Below are positions 25,735 to 37,465 of a DNA stretch of 64,000 nucleotides, piece by piece; within the stretch, counting starts at the first letter, position 1; each line of letters begins with the position of its first letter. Where the stretch lies: the NCBI GenBank assembly GCA_026874595.1, contig CM049321.1:7748979-7812978 (forward strand), given 5' to 3'. Both the position numbers and the translations under genes were made by a program. This DNA is from Sipunculus nudus. Taxonomy: Eukaryota > Annelida > Sipuncula > Golfingiida > Sipunculidae. Below the pieces are notes generated by a model, which was not told where the DNA came from, searched no databases, and saw only the letters and a program-made list of their open reading frames with translations.

Positions 25735-26967
25735 TCGCGTGTACATCTGGTACCTTTTTAGGGCTAACCCATCAACGCTAAACGAAACTATAACATATCC
25801 ATGATATCCGGAAACGTACTAAATGCATTTTTTTTGTATCTGCGATGAGACACCCATGCTGATTAATCCTTTCGATATTAAGCATTTGAAAACAATTAGG
25901 GAGATGTTTTTGCAATACAGTCCACAGCCTTTATATATGCATGTATCGCGTAAACACTTCTGCATAAGGACGTCAGCGTAATAGTACAAAAACTTGTTCT
26001 TTCATTTCGAACCGAACATGTACAGTGTGACAGTCTTAGTTACCCTGATCGGTTCAGGTACTGTAGCTTAAATACTTTCGTCATTTTATTGTTTCGTTAC
26101 TTGCAGCATATTGTGTTGCATACGATTTTTATTAAGAGTTGTATTGGATGCCATCTAAACATTTGTTTTGTTTTTGTTGGTTGGTTTTTTTTTTTTTTTT
26201 TTTTTACTTTCTTGAACACATGAAAAGGAAACCGCCACGAATCGACATGATTGCAGCTTCAGTTATAGTGACGAAGATTCTTAAATTGTTTCGAATCTTT
26301 TAGAATTAATAAACCTTTATAAGTACATATGGTTTAGTTTAAGTCACTCTACATAAAGTCATCTGGAATTAAAATTCTGTAGAATAGAATGGAGCTTTTC
26401 ACTGGTTTTCGGGATGGATTATTTGAATAATTTTAGATAGTCACAAAGAAGAGAAAGTCACCATGAAAATTAAATTAAGAATTTATTCATTGCAACGGTT
26501 GAACATTTATATATATTGTATACACGAAAATTAAGACAGGCAAATTAACTAAGATTGTTGTGGCTACGCGTGTATGAGAAAATGAGTGTAAGGGAAATGA
26601 TCACGAAGTTTATATTTCGTTTCAGCCTGGTCGTATATAGTTTTAAAGCCTTTTCAAACGCTACTTCATGTTGTATTCCGTCAAATTATTATTCACAAAA
26701 ATAGGCCAAACAAAAATGTGGGAGTGCTGAGTGAACAATATGTTGGTTCTGCTGATTTGGTGCTTAATAAACATTCACGGGATCTGTTTTTCGTAGCATC
26801 AGTGATGGTTGTTATTATTCTTTCATATAGATACTGCCTTGTCTTGCATTTTGTCACGTTTTTGCACTCAAGAAAACGAAGCCAAGACGAACATTTGTGC
26901 CGCTATACAAAGATTAGTAAAATGTTGTAATTGGTAAATATTCGAGTGGCTTGTTTTTTCATTGTAG

Positions 26968-27143
26968 CGCTATCCCCGGAGCTTGGTAGCGAAAGTCCAC
27001 GTGCACCCTCCTTGACCGCCCTGGTGTCCAGGCCGACAGATACGCACTTCTCGGGCGCCGCCACCCCGGCCCCCACGGGCACACACCCACACGCGCTAAG
27101 CCCGGTCACAGGCGAAACCAATATGCTGTTACTTCAGCCACAG
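26968..27143 (+). CDS. NR4A: NR4A coding exon 1 (start exon)
   Basis: Bounded by an acceptor ATTGTAG and a donor CACAG|GTAAGG. It ends in phase 0, matching the AF-1 exon. The last seven codons, from the ATG at 27123, read MLLLQPQ. The frame upstream of that ATG stays open to the acceptor (Pro/Thr/Ser-rich), so 26,968-27,122 is either 5' UTR or extra N-terminal coding sequence. Confidence 0.65.
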
Positions 27144-30100
27144 GTAAGGCAGATATTACGTTAAAATACAAACAAATTTTACAATATTTTATTTGTTACC
27201 TAAATATAGAACTTCATATTTAGTATAGCGCCTGAACGTATAAGTAGATCTGAAAATAACTTGTGTGTTTAAAAAGCCATGTTTGGATTGATGCATTCCT
27301 ATTATTTTCGACATTATGCAATTCATGGCTTTTTTGTCGTGTCCTGTTTTGTTTTATTTAAAATGTAACGTAGTGCGACTATGTGTTTTGGATGGTGTCA
27401 TCCCAGACAGACGATTTTGGAAATTTTGTGTTACTTGGACTATGGCCAGTTGGACGATTTAAGGAACGACGATTTGGACATTGTTTTTTCCTTCGGTGTA
27501 TATGGTATTTCGACACACTTGAGAGAGAAGAGGGAGATGAAATTTGTGAAAATGCTGCTTCAATTTTTTCAAAGTATAAATATATTTTTATAATTTAAAA
27601 TTGGATATAGGCATTTTCCTAGAATATTTTGTCACACTTATTTTGCGTGTTTTTATTAATAATTTATATTAAAATATAGAAAAGAAATCAGACATTTCTG
27701 TTCAAATCCACGCGAAACAATATCATTAATTTATAGTGATATAGTGGTCTCTATGCAGCTTTAGCCGCATGTTAAATGCTCTCTGTGATACGAATTCAGA
27801 TTGGTTTCCCATCATTTTCTAAAGCATGGGAAACCGCAAGAACTCCAGCACTCATCCCTTCTACAACACAAACACCGCGACACACTCTCGCGAGACCTTA
27901 GGTCATCTCGTCTATTAGGGAGGACGGGCCGACAAACGACTCCGGCGCATGTCACCACTCAAACTAATGGGTCATCAGAGCGCGCAGTGATCCGTGACCG
28001 CGCCACTCCCTGCCTCCGCCACAAACATAACACGTGCAGTTTATAGTCCAAACACCCCAAGTCACCCGACTACCATTTCTAATCAAATAAATGGGGGTAA
28101 AATGGAACTATTAGACAGCAATGCACAGCATCGGTAGTTCAGCATCCCACAGCCCCGCTAAAACCGCTGATGGCCGGTAGCAGGAAATCTAAACACTCCG
28201 TGTTTATGTAAGGGTAAGATGGCTAATTTTAACAGACGAATCAGCTCGTAACAAATTTACTGGCTGACGTCAAACGTGGCTGAAAAAGTTTTGCCGGCTT
28301 TCGCTCTTCTTCATTGCTTGGGGAAATTATTAAAATGAACAGCTTGATTTTGCATCTGTCTGATAATTACAAGGACTTTATTTATTATATAAAAATAATT
28401 TTCGATGTGTTTGGAATGAGAAATCCTATCTGTAAACTCATAATATCAACATCCTTTTTCAAAAGAAAACTCACACAAACATATGTATATGACAAATGTT
28501 TTAGTTACTGAAAATATAAACAAGGGAGAAAGAAGAAATATTTATTTTGTGAATCTAAATAAAACAGCTCAGTAAATTGCAAACAATATTATTATGATAT
28601 ATGCATGTTTAGTGTACCAAAAATATGCTTAACAAGTATGATAGGTAAATACAATATGCAGTTTTATAAATATGCATTTGTATAAATTTATAGATAATAT
28701 ATATAGAGAGAGAAAAAAAAAGAGAGAGAAAAGGGGGAAACGAAACCTGTGAACCTTCAATAAATACCAAAGTATTTTTAAATTTCGTCTGTCTGTTGCA
28801 AACACGTGTCCACAGTAATTATTTTATTGCAAACTTTCCGATATTAATGGTCAGAGTCCGTCCTGGAACAAAAGATGGCGTATTCTCGCGGACGCTGTCC
28901 GTCATTAACATCACGTGGGGTGTGGTCAGCACGTGCCACGGGTAGTTTCGAACATTAACGGGTCGAGCCGGTACAACGTGTGCGTGCATGGACCAGCTGT
29001 CCGCTTTACTCATGTAACGTGGGTATATAGTTGCAGGGAGTTATGTCTGATTATATGTGACGGATGTATCGGTGATTCCGCCAATCGTGCTATCAATACA
29101 CAGACTAATTTATTTACTTGACCAGTGCACTGTAATTATAAAGCAATCTCAAAATCAGCACTAAATGATCGGTAGGTATCACATTTCATGTTTAACATGA
29201 TAGGCGTCTTTATCCGATGGAAACCTGCGCCAGTCTACGAGGTGCAGTCGGTTTCCGCGCAAACTGCAGGCAAACATTATGCAATACGGGTACAATAGTC
29301 CTACTGTTGTATGACTTCATGTGGGATGGAAACTCATGATATATGTTTATATTTTCACGAGCAGTTTTGCCAGTTATAACATAAACCGGTTTAAGCTCTA
29401 AGTACAATAATTATTTGTTATCAATAGGCTTCGGAAGAAAATGAAATTTATATATAACTAAGAACTCATCATCTGAAATAGCATTCACTCTGGACTCAAA
29501 TACATTAATGAATGTTTTGTAAAATATCATAAGACCTTTTTTTTTCCACAATTGATTTTCAAAAATCCGGAAATTAACGTGTCAGACCTATTTTGAAAAC
29601 CTAAGCATCTTTGTTACTACTATGTAGTACTTGTTTAGTGAAGGCATCGACAGAAGGTTATCATAACACTGCGCCCCCTCGTGGTCACTAAAGAAGAGAC
29701 GCTCAGGGAGCAGGTTTAGATTGATAGAAAACCATGTATTTTCTGCGCAGACATTACTGTGATGACCACGTGACTGTGATGACCACGTGACTTTGATGAC
29801 GTCATTATATTTTTCCCCACCTGCTTATAAAATTAAGAAAAGAACAGTTATTGTCCTTAAATTGTCACCGTGGAATAGGTATTAAATGAATATGATGGTT
29901 CTAATAGGATGGTTCTGTTTGAACATTATCCAATCTTGCTGTTATGTTAGCTGAAGTAACACGTGGCGTTGCTTTCTTCCAGAGTAGTTTCAGCAGTACA
30001 TCGGCTAGCAGCTTGGAGCGCGTGCATAGCGGACCAGCGTCGTACAACTTCAATGTGAATATTAGCATGGGATCTCCAGTGGGAACATTTTATCCAGAAG

Positions 30101-33100
30101 AGGGCAGTAGCTTCGCGGGAGAACTGCCGACCTTTGACCCCTTCCCAGCATCCTTTGATGTACCCTCCGCATCCGGTTACCAGGACCCGACTCAGGTCAT
30201 GGCCACAGTCACGGATACTCCGTACACAACGGAGTCTTCGCTCATGTATAAAGACTCTAAAACGGACACTTTTGCGTTCAGTAGTGAACACGAATACAGC
30301 ACAGCGCACGGACATGGAAGATTCCCTCTGTCAAGCTCACTTCATCATCAACAACAACAATATACACACGAAGAACCAAGCTTCTCTAAACAAACCGAAT
30401 ACCAAAGCAGTCCACCCATGTTTGAACAAAAACAGCCCAGCACTCTCGGGCAGACTTACGAATCCCAAAGTCCACAGGTGTTCCCACAAGACAGCAAAGA
30501 AGCCGTATTCTCAAGTCCCACTTTTGAAGGGAGCCAAACAGGGTTTCCTGGAGACCGCCAAGGTTTCCATAGTTACCAACAGGCGTACTACAGTGGTAGC
30601 CGCCTTCCGACTCCAGATAATAGTTCCAATTTTGGCCTGCAGAGCGGCGGTTTGATGTACCGGGCAGACTTCAATGTTCAAATGATACAACAGCCATACA
30701 CGGGTCACGGAACACCTTTTTCCGTACCGGTGGGACATGAGACTGGGTGAGCTGAATTTTTAATCAAAGTGCATTTAAACTCTATTTTCTATGTTACCGT
30801 AATACTTGACTGTCATCCTATTTAATATCCTTGTTATATAACTGTTACTTTTTTCTACCCGCTATCGAGTTTTTTTTCTGTCCGAGAATATCTCTCATTC
30901 TTAACTAATCACGAAATTTCGATTAGAAAAACTTCAGTATAACATTTTATTTTAAATTTTATTCAGGAGATCTCAATTCCCTTGGGACTGATGATCCATA
31001 GCATGTTAATTAATCGCGGGGTTTGATTGCATCCAATTTTGAATGTCATTTAACAGACCGGTAGCTGTCACTATATCATGGTGTTCTATTTTCTGGTTTC
31101 TGTTTTGTAACAATACTTTCTGCCTCGTTTCCAGCATGGACTTGCCTCGGTTTGGTATGTCGTCGCCAACCACCCCTTCTACCCCAACTTCCACCCGTTC
31201 TACCCCACCCCAGGACCCCCAGCCACCCCCTCACCCCCAAAAGGAGAGTCTGTCTTGTGCGGTTTGCGGAGATAACGCGGCCTGCCAGCACTACGGGGTC
31301 AGAACGTGTGAGGGATGTAAAGGCTTCTTCAAGGTAAGTTAATATTCAAATTTGTCAACCCCATCCAGGGAGAAGGGACGTTATGAATTTATCTTTGTAA
31401 TGATATTCGGCTCCGGGTTTACAAAGTTATCGACTACAGTATTCTTTTTTTCTCTTAATTTTTTTCTGTGTTTGAGCAAGTTCTAAAAAAAGGCTGTTCT
31501 TTCCCATACTGACCTTTTTCAGAGTAATGGACAGATTTCCACCTGATATGTATTTCTCATCTTGACCTAGTTTTCAAGTTCGTACGCTCCACATCATTTC
31601 CCTATTATCACTCAAGTTTCTTATTTGTTTTCTTTAGGCCATACGTTTAACGGCATCGCCCAATTTTCACAATTTATTTTGTTGCAGGCGAATGAGGACA
31701 GTGACACCATCGTTAATTTTCATGCTAATGTTATTATTTATGTTACGTTCAGATTAATTTAAATAGACTCATATCAGCACATGTTACTGTTCATTTAAAT
31801 GTATGTTTGTCAGTACCGGAAAGTAAAAAGGGTTTTTACACTTGTATATTACAGAGAATAGTGTAAACTTGGAAATATTAAGCCATACAGATGTGTGTTA
31901 CAAGATGATTTAACGGACTTACGAATATTGCAGAGAACAGTACAAAAGGGCGCGAAATACGTCTGCTTGGCCGACAAGAATTGTCCCGTAGATAAAAGGA
32001 GACGTAACCGCTGCCAGTTTTGTAGGTTCCAGAAATGCCTAACAGTAGGAATGGTCAAAGAAGGTAGGTGTCTTTTTATTTTTTAACATTTTAAAAGTCA
32101 CTTTTATAAGTTTGATAATAGTTTAGAATTCATGCTTGCTGATATCATCATAAGAGTGGCTACATTAATCATTAGAATAGCTTTTATCAGTAACATACTA
32201 ATGTTTTGTAAATGATTTCATTCTTCATGAAATATGGGTTATTGTATGTTTAGTACCTGTCTTATTCATTATGTATTTAATATACACAATGAAAATATGA
32301 GTGATGAGGGCATCCACTTTCTGTTGTACTGAGACTATATAGATATAATCATATTATATCTATACTCCGGCTACATTATATATAATTTCCCAATCAGTTG
32401 TTTCTTTATATATGATTTACTTTTGTGGAGTATATTCAGATCAGTAATAATAAATTGGGTTGGGTTTTACTCCATGTTGTTCTATTAGTATATAAGTTTA
32501 TGAGCTTGCATGTACTAAAATGATATGGACGACCATTTTGAAGAAGGTTATGGTTAATTTGTAGTTCTCATTTAATAACCACACTATTATTTTCAATATC
32601 TGTTATTTTATGACCACTCACCATTGTGTGGTTTGTTTTCAGTTGTGCGGACGGACAGTCTGAAGGGTCGCCGTGGTCGCCTGCCTTCTAAACCTAAGAG
32701 TCCACAAGAAAGTCCGCCTTCCCCTCCAATCAGTCTCATAACAGCCTTGGTCAGGGCCCACGTGGATACCTCACCTGATATCCCGACGCTAGATTACTCA
32801 CAGGTAATTAGCATAAATCTGCATAGGACGGTGACGTCATTGTGTGATACTACGTGGACACCCCTCTAAATTTCTCAAAATTAGATTACTCAAGGACAGG
32901 AGTAGTGACCGTATATCAGCATAAAAGCATAAATGACTGTGACGTCATTGTGACAGCTTATGTGGATACCTGATCCGATTAATCATGGGACATTTGCATG
33001 TTTCAGTGTAAACCTGCGTGAGGATTGTGTAATAGTGATAAAACTTTGGTCGGTGGAGCTTTGCGCTCGCTGGGTGCTTTCTAACTTTTATATTGATACT

Positions 33101-34959
33101 GTGAATACATTCCTCGTACATTCCTTAATTTTGTCATTGAGAATAATCTGAGATAGGTCAGAAAGTTAAGAATATTTTCTAGTTATATCAGCTTGTAAGG
33201 TATAATGATCTTAATTTATTTTTCAGTATAAAGTCCCGACCGGGGAGGAGGCACCGCGGCCTCTTATGGAGCAGGTCCATCAGTTTTACGACGTACTTCT
33301 GGCGTCCCTTGATGTGATGAGGGGGTGGGCGGAAAAAATCCCGGGGTTTACAGATCTACACAAGGCGGACCAAGAGCTCCTGCTACAGTCGGCTTCACTG
33401 GAGCTGTTCGCCCTCAGGATTGCATATAGGTGCGGCATTAATTGGGCTTTTACTGTATATATCCTGCCACTAAACTGTATAGATTATAGAGAAATGGAGT
33501 GAAGCACATTGTTTGCTTAACACGGATAAGTAATTGTGGTTGTTCTTTTTCAATTTAAGTGTTTATATTATAATTAATATACTGTAAACCTCGATATTAT
33601 AAGCCATCGTATTCAGAATAATGACCTCGACTTACCGTATTTACCTAACCTTATTTTTCCTTACCTTGCCTTATTTACCTTATTTACCTAACCTTTCTTT
33701 ACCTGACCTTGCTTTATCTTATCATACTGTTTGCAGGGTCCAGGCCGGGGATGACCGGATCGTATTCTGCACTGGCCAGGTGTTACACCGCCTGCAGTGC
33801 CTTGGTAGTCTGGGCGAGTGGATTAATTCCATCGTCGATTTCGGGCTGACCCTACACAGAATGACCATAGACATATCGGCTTTAGCCTGCATGGCAGCTC
33901 TTACTCTCATTACTCGTGAGTATAGTCTCAACCTATTTGTATTAGGCAATAAAAGGCATGGTAAAAGCACTACATAACAAAGGAAATCTTATCAAAATTG
34001 TATAATTTTATCTTCTTGAAGAAGAAAATAACAAAAATGATGCGTGGGGTAAAATTGACGTTGGCGGTGCCTGAGAACCATACCCTTTTTTGGCCTTAGA
34101 TTCTATGTTATAATTAAAGGTGGTGCCACTTGACTTTTGTCACGCATCTACTCGGTAGCAATGCCTCGGAAATGCCCGTTTTTGGTCTTCAACTCTCCGG
34201 TTATTGCATTTTTCGCGAAGGGATTATTGCAGCGCCATCTATCCGGTCCTACATGAACTACGCGAGAACGGGTGATATGCTAACTGGAAAGATAAAATAA
34301 AAACGTGGCGTGAATGGTGTGTTTTCTTTTCCGGTTGGTTTCAGAATAAGTGAAGATCACGCCACACACAGCAACCATTTAATTGTTGGTGCAAATAAAC
34401 TTCGCCCCCTTGTGAGATGTGAACCAAATAAAATAGTCCGCACAACTTAAGGCTATATTTATGTTTGGCATCTCTATCTAATAATATGACAGTTTAAATC
34501 CAAAATATATGCTTCACTGAAAGATATGTTTAACATATACTTAATAACCCTATAGAACTTGATGTTCCTTTCAAAATAATGCAATATAAGCTGCATCAGA
34601 GTAACAATATGTTTCAAAACAACAGTTCACTACTATTGAAAATTATATGAATATATGAATGTTTAATACTGAAACTAATACATTGTGTGTTGTTTTCAGA
34701 TCGGCACGGCCTTGAGAAGCCAGATCGTGTAGAGGAGCTTCAAAACAAAATTGTTGACGCGCTGCGGGATCACTGTACATATAACAGTGACGCCATGAAG
34801 AAACCACAGTTCTTCTCGCGGATTCTCGGGAAGATCCCGGAGCTGCGTTCAATTAGTCGAGAAGGCCTCCAGCGGCTATACTTCTTGAAAGTAGAAAAAA
34901 TCGCGGCCCCGCCGCCTGCCCTGGATAAGTTATTCATATCGAGTCACCTGCCATTTTAA
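27123..34959 (+). CDS. NR4A: NR4A-family orphan nuclear receptor
   Basis: A nuclear transcription factor that binds DNA through two C4 zinc fingers. Exons: 27123-27143, 29983-30746, 31135-31333, 31934-32063, 32643-32803, 33227-33429, 33737-33915, 34700-34959. All junctions are GT-AG and in phase; 1917 nt gives 638 residues. Order: Ser/Gln/Pro-rich AF-1 (about 1-290); DNA-binding domain from [14 protein letters not shown] through P-box CEGCKGFFK to [13 protein letters not shown]; the extension [19 protein letters not shown] that in this family reads the A-rich 5' half of the NBRE; hinge; ligand-binding domain with [10 protein letters not shown]-terminal helix ending HLPF. Introns after GFFK and after GMVKE match vertebrate NR4A positions. 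Family members work without classical ligand and are induced by cAMP, Ca2+ and growth signals. The start ATG in MLLLQPQ is chosen because it is in frame; the frame is open further upstream in that exon, so a longer N terminus is possible. Orthology is secure; the subtype need not match one vertebrate paralogue. Confidence 0.95.
28265..28272. promoter_or_regulatory. Perfect CRE in GC-richer intronic island
   Basis: TGACGTCA at the end of a GC-richer stretch (27.8-28.3 kb) between the start exon and the AF-1 exon. No exon is supported in this stretch; it is a candidate intronic enhancer. Confidence 0.45.
29671..29686 (-). promoter_or_regulatory. CTCF-like core motif
   Basis: On the minus strand it reads GACCACGAGGGGGCGC, a close match to the CTCF core CCASNAGGGGGCGC. 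Similar motifs lie at 34403-34414, 35486-35498 and 37011-37024. Function is inferred from sequence only. Confidence 0.4.
29759..29806 (+). promoter_or_regulatory. Tandem E-box plus CRE composite
   Basis: A 17-bp unit GTGATGACCACGTGACT occurs twice head to tail (29759-29792), giving E-boxes CACGTG at 29767 and 29784, followed by a perfect CRE at 29797-29804. The last 24 bp (29783-29806) recur with one mismatch in the 3' UTR at 35137-35160. Located about 180 bp before the AF-1 exon. Likely a CREB plus bHLH-zip input. Confidence 0.5.
29983..30746 (+). CDS. NR4A: NR4A exon: AF-1 transactivation domain
   Basis: Follows the acceptor GCTTTCTTCCAG and ends at a GG|GTGAGC donor, phase 2. It encodes about 255 residues rich in Ser, Gln, Pro, Phe and Tyr, with a short QQQQ run and aromatic/acidic patches such as [14 protein letters not shown], typical of the disordered NR4A AF-1. 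An in-frame ATG at 30067 could serve as a downstream start. Confidence 0.9.
31135..31333 (+). CDS. NR4A: NR4A exon: first zinc finger
   Basis: Acceptor CGTTTCCAG, donor AAG|GTAAGT. A Pro/Thr/Ser linker is followed by the first zinc finger with cysteines in CAVCGD and the P-box CEGCKGFFK. The exon ends exactly after GFFK, the conserved NR4A intron position. Confidence 0.95.
31934..32063 (+). CDS. NR4A: NR4A exon: second zinc finger
   Basis: Acceptor ATATTGCAG, donor AAG|GTAGGT. Encodes [17 protein letters not shown] and on to [20 protein letters not shown], with all four second-finger cysteines present. Confidence 0.95.
32643..32803 (+). CDS. NR4A: NR4A exon: DNA-binding extension and hinge
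   Basis: Acceptor GTTTGTTTTCAG, donor CACAG|GTAATT. Encodes [19 protein letters not shown] followed by a Pro/Ser hinge and [17 protein letters not shown], the start of the ligand-binding domain. Its 3' end and donor are partly duplicated in the following intron. Confidence 0.95.
32757..32972 (+). repeat. Tandem partial duplication of exon end and donor
   Basis: The segment running from CACGTGGATACC in the exon through LDYSQ, the donor and a CRE recurs in degenerate form in the intron (units starting near 32,759, 32,851 and 32,959). The perfect CREs at 32832-32839 and 32940-32947 are 108 bp apart. The intronic copy keeps TTAGATTACTCA but has lost the working donor. Confidence 0.65.
33227..33429 (+). 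CDS. NR4A: NR4A exon: ligand-binding domain, part 1
   Basis: Acceptor TTATTTTTCAG, donor ATAG|GTGCGG. Encodes [20 protein letters not shown] and the PGF..L.KADQ...L signature shared by nuclear receptor domains. Confidence 0.95.
33737..33915 (+). CDS. NR4A: NR4A exon: ligand-binding domain, part 2
   Basis: Acceptor TGTTTGCAG, donor ACTC|GTGAGT. Encodes the [20 protein letters not shown] segment through [14 protein letters not shown]. Confidence 0.93.
33973..34099 (+). repeat. Interspersed repeat family G, copy 1
   Basis: About 127 bp running from CATAACAAAGGAAATCTT to TTTTTTGGCCTTAG, with the landmark GTGCCTGAGAACCATA. Homologous to the reverse complement of 46,774-46,902 and to about 51,775-51,945, with shorter relatives at about 47,000-47,036 and 51,595-51,760. 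It lies in an NR4A intron. Family unknown, non-coding, SINE-sized. Confidence 0.6.
34700..34959 (+). CDS. NR4A: NR4A last exon: LBD end and AF-2
   Basis: Acceptor TTGTTTTCAG. Encodes [18 protein letters not shown] to the stop TAA at 34957-34959. The terminal helix reads [11 protein letters not shown]; vertebrate NR4A proteins end KLFLDTLPF, so this one carries an extra residue and lacks the Asp. Confidence 0.95.
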
Positions 34960-36066
34960 TTTCGGCGCCATCTTTGACACTTAGTGTCGATGGATGCCGG
35001 GAGGTGTCGCTTTATAAATGCGCCGTCTTCTTCGCCACATCGTCGTGTGTCACGTGATTCAGATTTTAGTTCCGGTGCCCCCAGTATGCACCTCCAACCC
35101 TTCTGTGAATGCACCAATTAGATGGTTACCGTCGTACCACGTGACTGTGATGACGTCATTTGTGACTGCATGTCGTCCGATGGCGTGACTTTAGCAGTGT
35201 CGACCAAACTGCCTGTACGCCACCCAGATATTTGGGTGTACCAGACGTATTTATACAAAATAAATAATGAAGAGACTGTTATGCTTTCATTATAAACCTG
35301 GTAGGACGTTTGCGCCTATGGTTTGAAGTGATTGCCATGTCGTGGATTTTGTTATGGTAGCAAAAACTTGCCTCTAGTTAATTGAAATTGTTTTGTATAT
35401 TATTATGATGGACACATCACCACTCTTTGTTATAGATACATTGTCGTCGGAGAAATACACATTTAGACTATAAAGGCACACATGAGCGCCCCCTTGTGTT
35501 GAAAAGAGACACTAGGCGAATTTTTATTTTACGTTTTGTATTTGATCTCGTGCACGGAACGTCAAGTGGAAGCCAACCCCTCCCCAGTATCATGGTTGTC
35601 CCTTAAATATTGTGCCATCTTGAGTCTGACATGGGAGTTACTGATACATGGCTATATGTGTTCACGTGCTTGGGATAGAATTCAGTTTGGTGTAGAATAT
35701 CATGTAAATTTTTTATTTTAAGTATGGTATCAGTTGAGGCTTATGTGTACGGAGACGTGTCGCCTTATTATTTGACAGTGAAGTGATAGCTGTTTTCATT
35801 TTAAGGCAGAATTTAATCTTGTTATATACTGTGCGTGAACACTGTAAGGTCGCTTATCATTATCCCGAGTAATAAGTCACGTGACTCGTGTTTGCAGACG
35901 AACAAGTACCAGATCACGTGATCATGTCAGCAGACGTACAATTAGTTACCAAGGAGACAGTACCTGCCGTCTGCAGAACTCTCTGCCTTGCGGACTGCCT
36001 GAAAAGAAATATAAACGGAGGATTTATGACGAAAAAATATAGTCTACTTTCCTAAGGAAAAATAAA
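34960..36066 (+). other. NR4A: NR4A 3' UTR and polyadenylation region
   Basis: After the stop codon, AATAAA hexamers occur at 35259-35264 (about 300 nt downstream) and 36061-36066 (about 1.1 kb downstream), so short and long 3' UTRs are possible. ATTTA words, which can destabilise immediate-early mRNAs, occur near the first signal. The stretch also carries the E-box/CRE composite at 35137-35160, a CTCF-like motif at 35486 and palindromic E-boxes at 35875-35886 (AGTCACGTGACT) and 35912-35923 (GATCACGTGATC). The true 3' end is not visible from sequence. Confidence 0.5.
35137..35160 (+). promoter_or_regulatory. E-box/CRE composite, second copy
   Basis: CCACGTGAC, a short spacer, then TGACGTCATT; 23 of 24 positions match 29783-29806. 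The intact CRE is at 35151-35158. Confidence 0.5.
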
Positions 36067-37465
36067 TGTCCAAAACAGATGCTCGGTTCTTCATTCTTTG
36101 TATTCAGTGATTTCGGTCACAAAGTATTTGGTTGGTACTCAGGAAGATTTGGACCCCCATGGATAGTGAGTTCTCTCCACAGGTTGATTCATCCAAGCGA
36201 AACCAAAATAAACTACATCAGTTTTCAACTTTTGTGATATAAATTCAAATCGAACTATCTTGACAATAGAACAATGCATATACATACATGTTCACATGAT
36301 AAACAGAGGTGGTACCAGAGAATTTTTGTAAGCTAGTGACTGACATATTGGTTTTGTAAAATTTTCGATTTATCTAAAATTGTAATTGATTTATTAGAAT
36401 TTTCAGATAAAGATTATTTTTAAGTATAAATTAAATCGGCTTAAAACATGGTAAATTACTAAAGTTTGCCGCAAGTTCCTATTTATAGCGTGTCGGTACG
36501 TATCTTTTAGAACATGGCGACCAAGTGGAGTTTATCACATCAATGGTGCCCTCTGTCGGATTTATGAAGATCACTAAGAGCCATAAAGATGACTGTTGGC
36601 TTAAAAGCATATACTTATGTATAAGCATGAGATTTAAAGATTAAATTAAAAAAAATCAGATTATCCAAAATGTTATTTGGGTATTTTCAGCAATTATGCA
36701 TACTTTATTTTACAGTTATTCATCTAATTTAAAAACTTATATTATCCGAATGTCAATTTTGTGCATTCAGCAATTATACATACATTTATTGTACCGCTAA
36801 CAGATGTGTAAGCGACTTCCTACAGGTCACAAACGTAAAATGTTTCTAAGGATAAAATTTCAAATATAGTCCATTAAGCCAAAAATCACAATGTAAAATA
36901 CTAAGTACTAGCTCAAATGTGTACACCTCACGCAGCGGTTATACACTGCAGTCGTACCAGGTCTTCTTTGTTCTGGCCGCTACTCTGCATAGCAGATTCT
37001 CCGGGTTACGCCACCAGGGGTCGCACAGAGCAAACATTTGTAATAAGACCAATTAGAGCATGGTATCGCATTGTGCATCCAATTCACAAGTTATAAATCC
37101 GCGACATTCCCCGCTCGTTGGAATGATTCTTGGCCCTGTGCGACACCTGGTGTTGAGAGCCCGAAAACGTGCTGTTCAAAGCAGCTGTTACAGCAAGGAG
37201 ATATGGAATGACTGTAGTGGATAACCCCTGCGTGAGGAGTACAGCTCAACCGATATAAGTCCTTTGTCTAAAGACTGTAAATTGTTTGATTCATTAATAA
37301 GATGGGTCTAATGTTAATGATATCAATGATAAACACGTGTTCTGTACTCTAAAATGTTACTCTAAATATCAAGGTCACATTATCTCATGTAACTGCTGGT
37401 AAATCGAATACTGAATTTGATATTCTGAAATTATTGCAGTCATATGACCAACATGAAGATTGTAG

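Larger units (their letters stand above)
11450..26967 (+). other. Long 5' intron, no coding exon seen
   Basis: About 15.5 kb without a supported coding exon. It holds a GC-richer block at 13.7-14.7 kb whose open frames I do not recognise, duplicated sequence and a motif cluster at 16.9-17.8 kb, GC-richer islands at about 22.3-22.5 and 23.7-23.9 kb, and microsatellites: (TA)n at 15.9 kb, CAA/TAA at 16.56-16.65 kb, (GA)n at 23,478-23,507, TA-rich DNA at 25.0 kb and a 21-nt T run near 26,185. The islands are candidate enhancers or alternative 5' exons. Confidence 0.45.
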
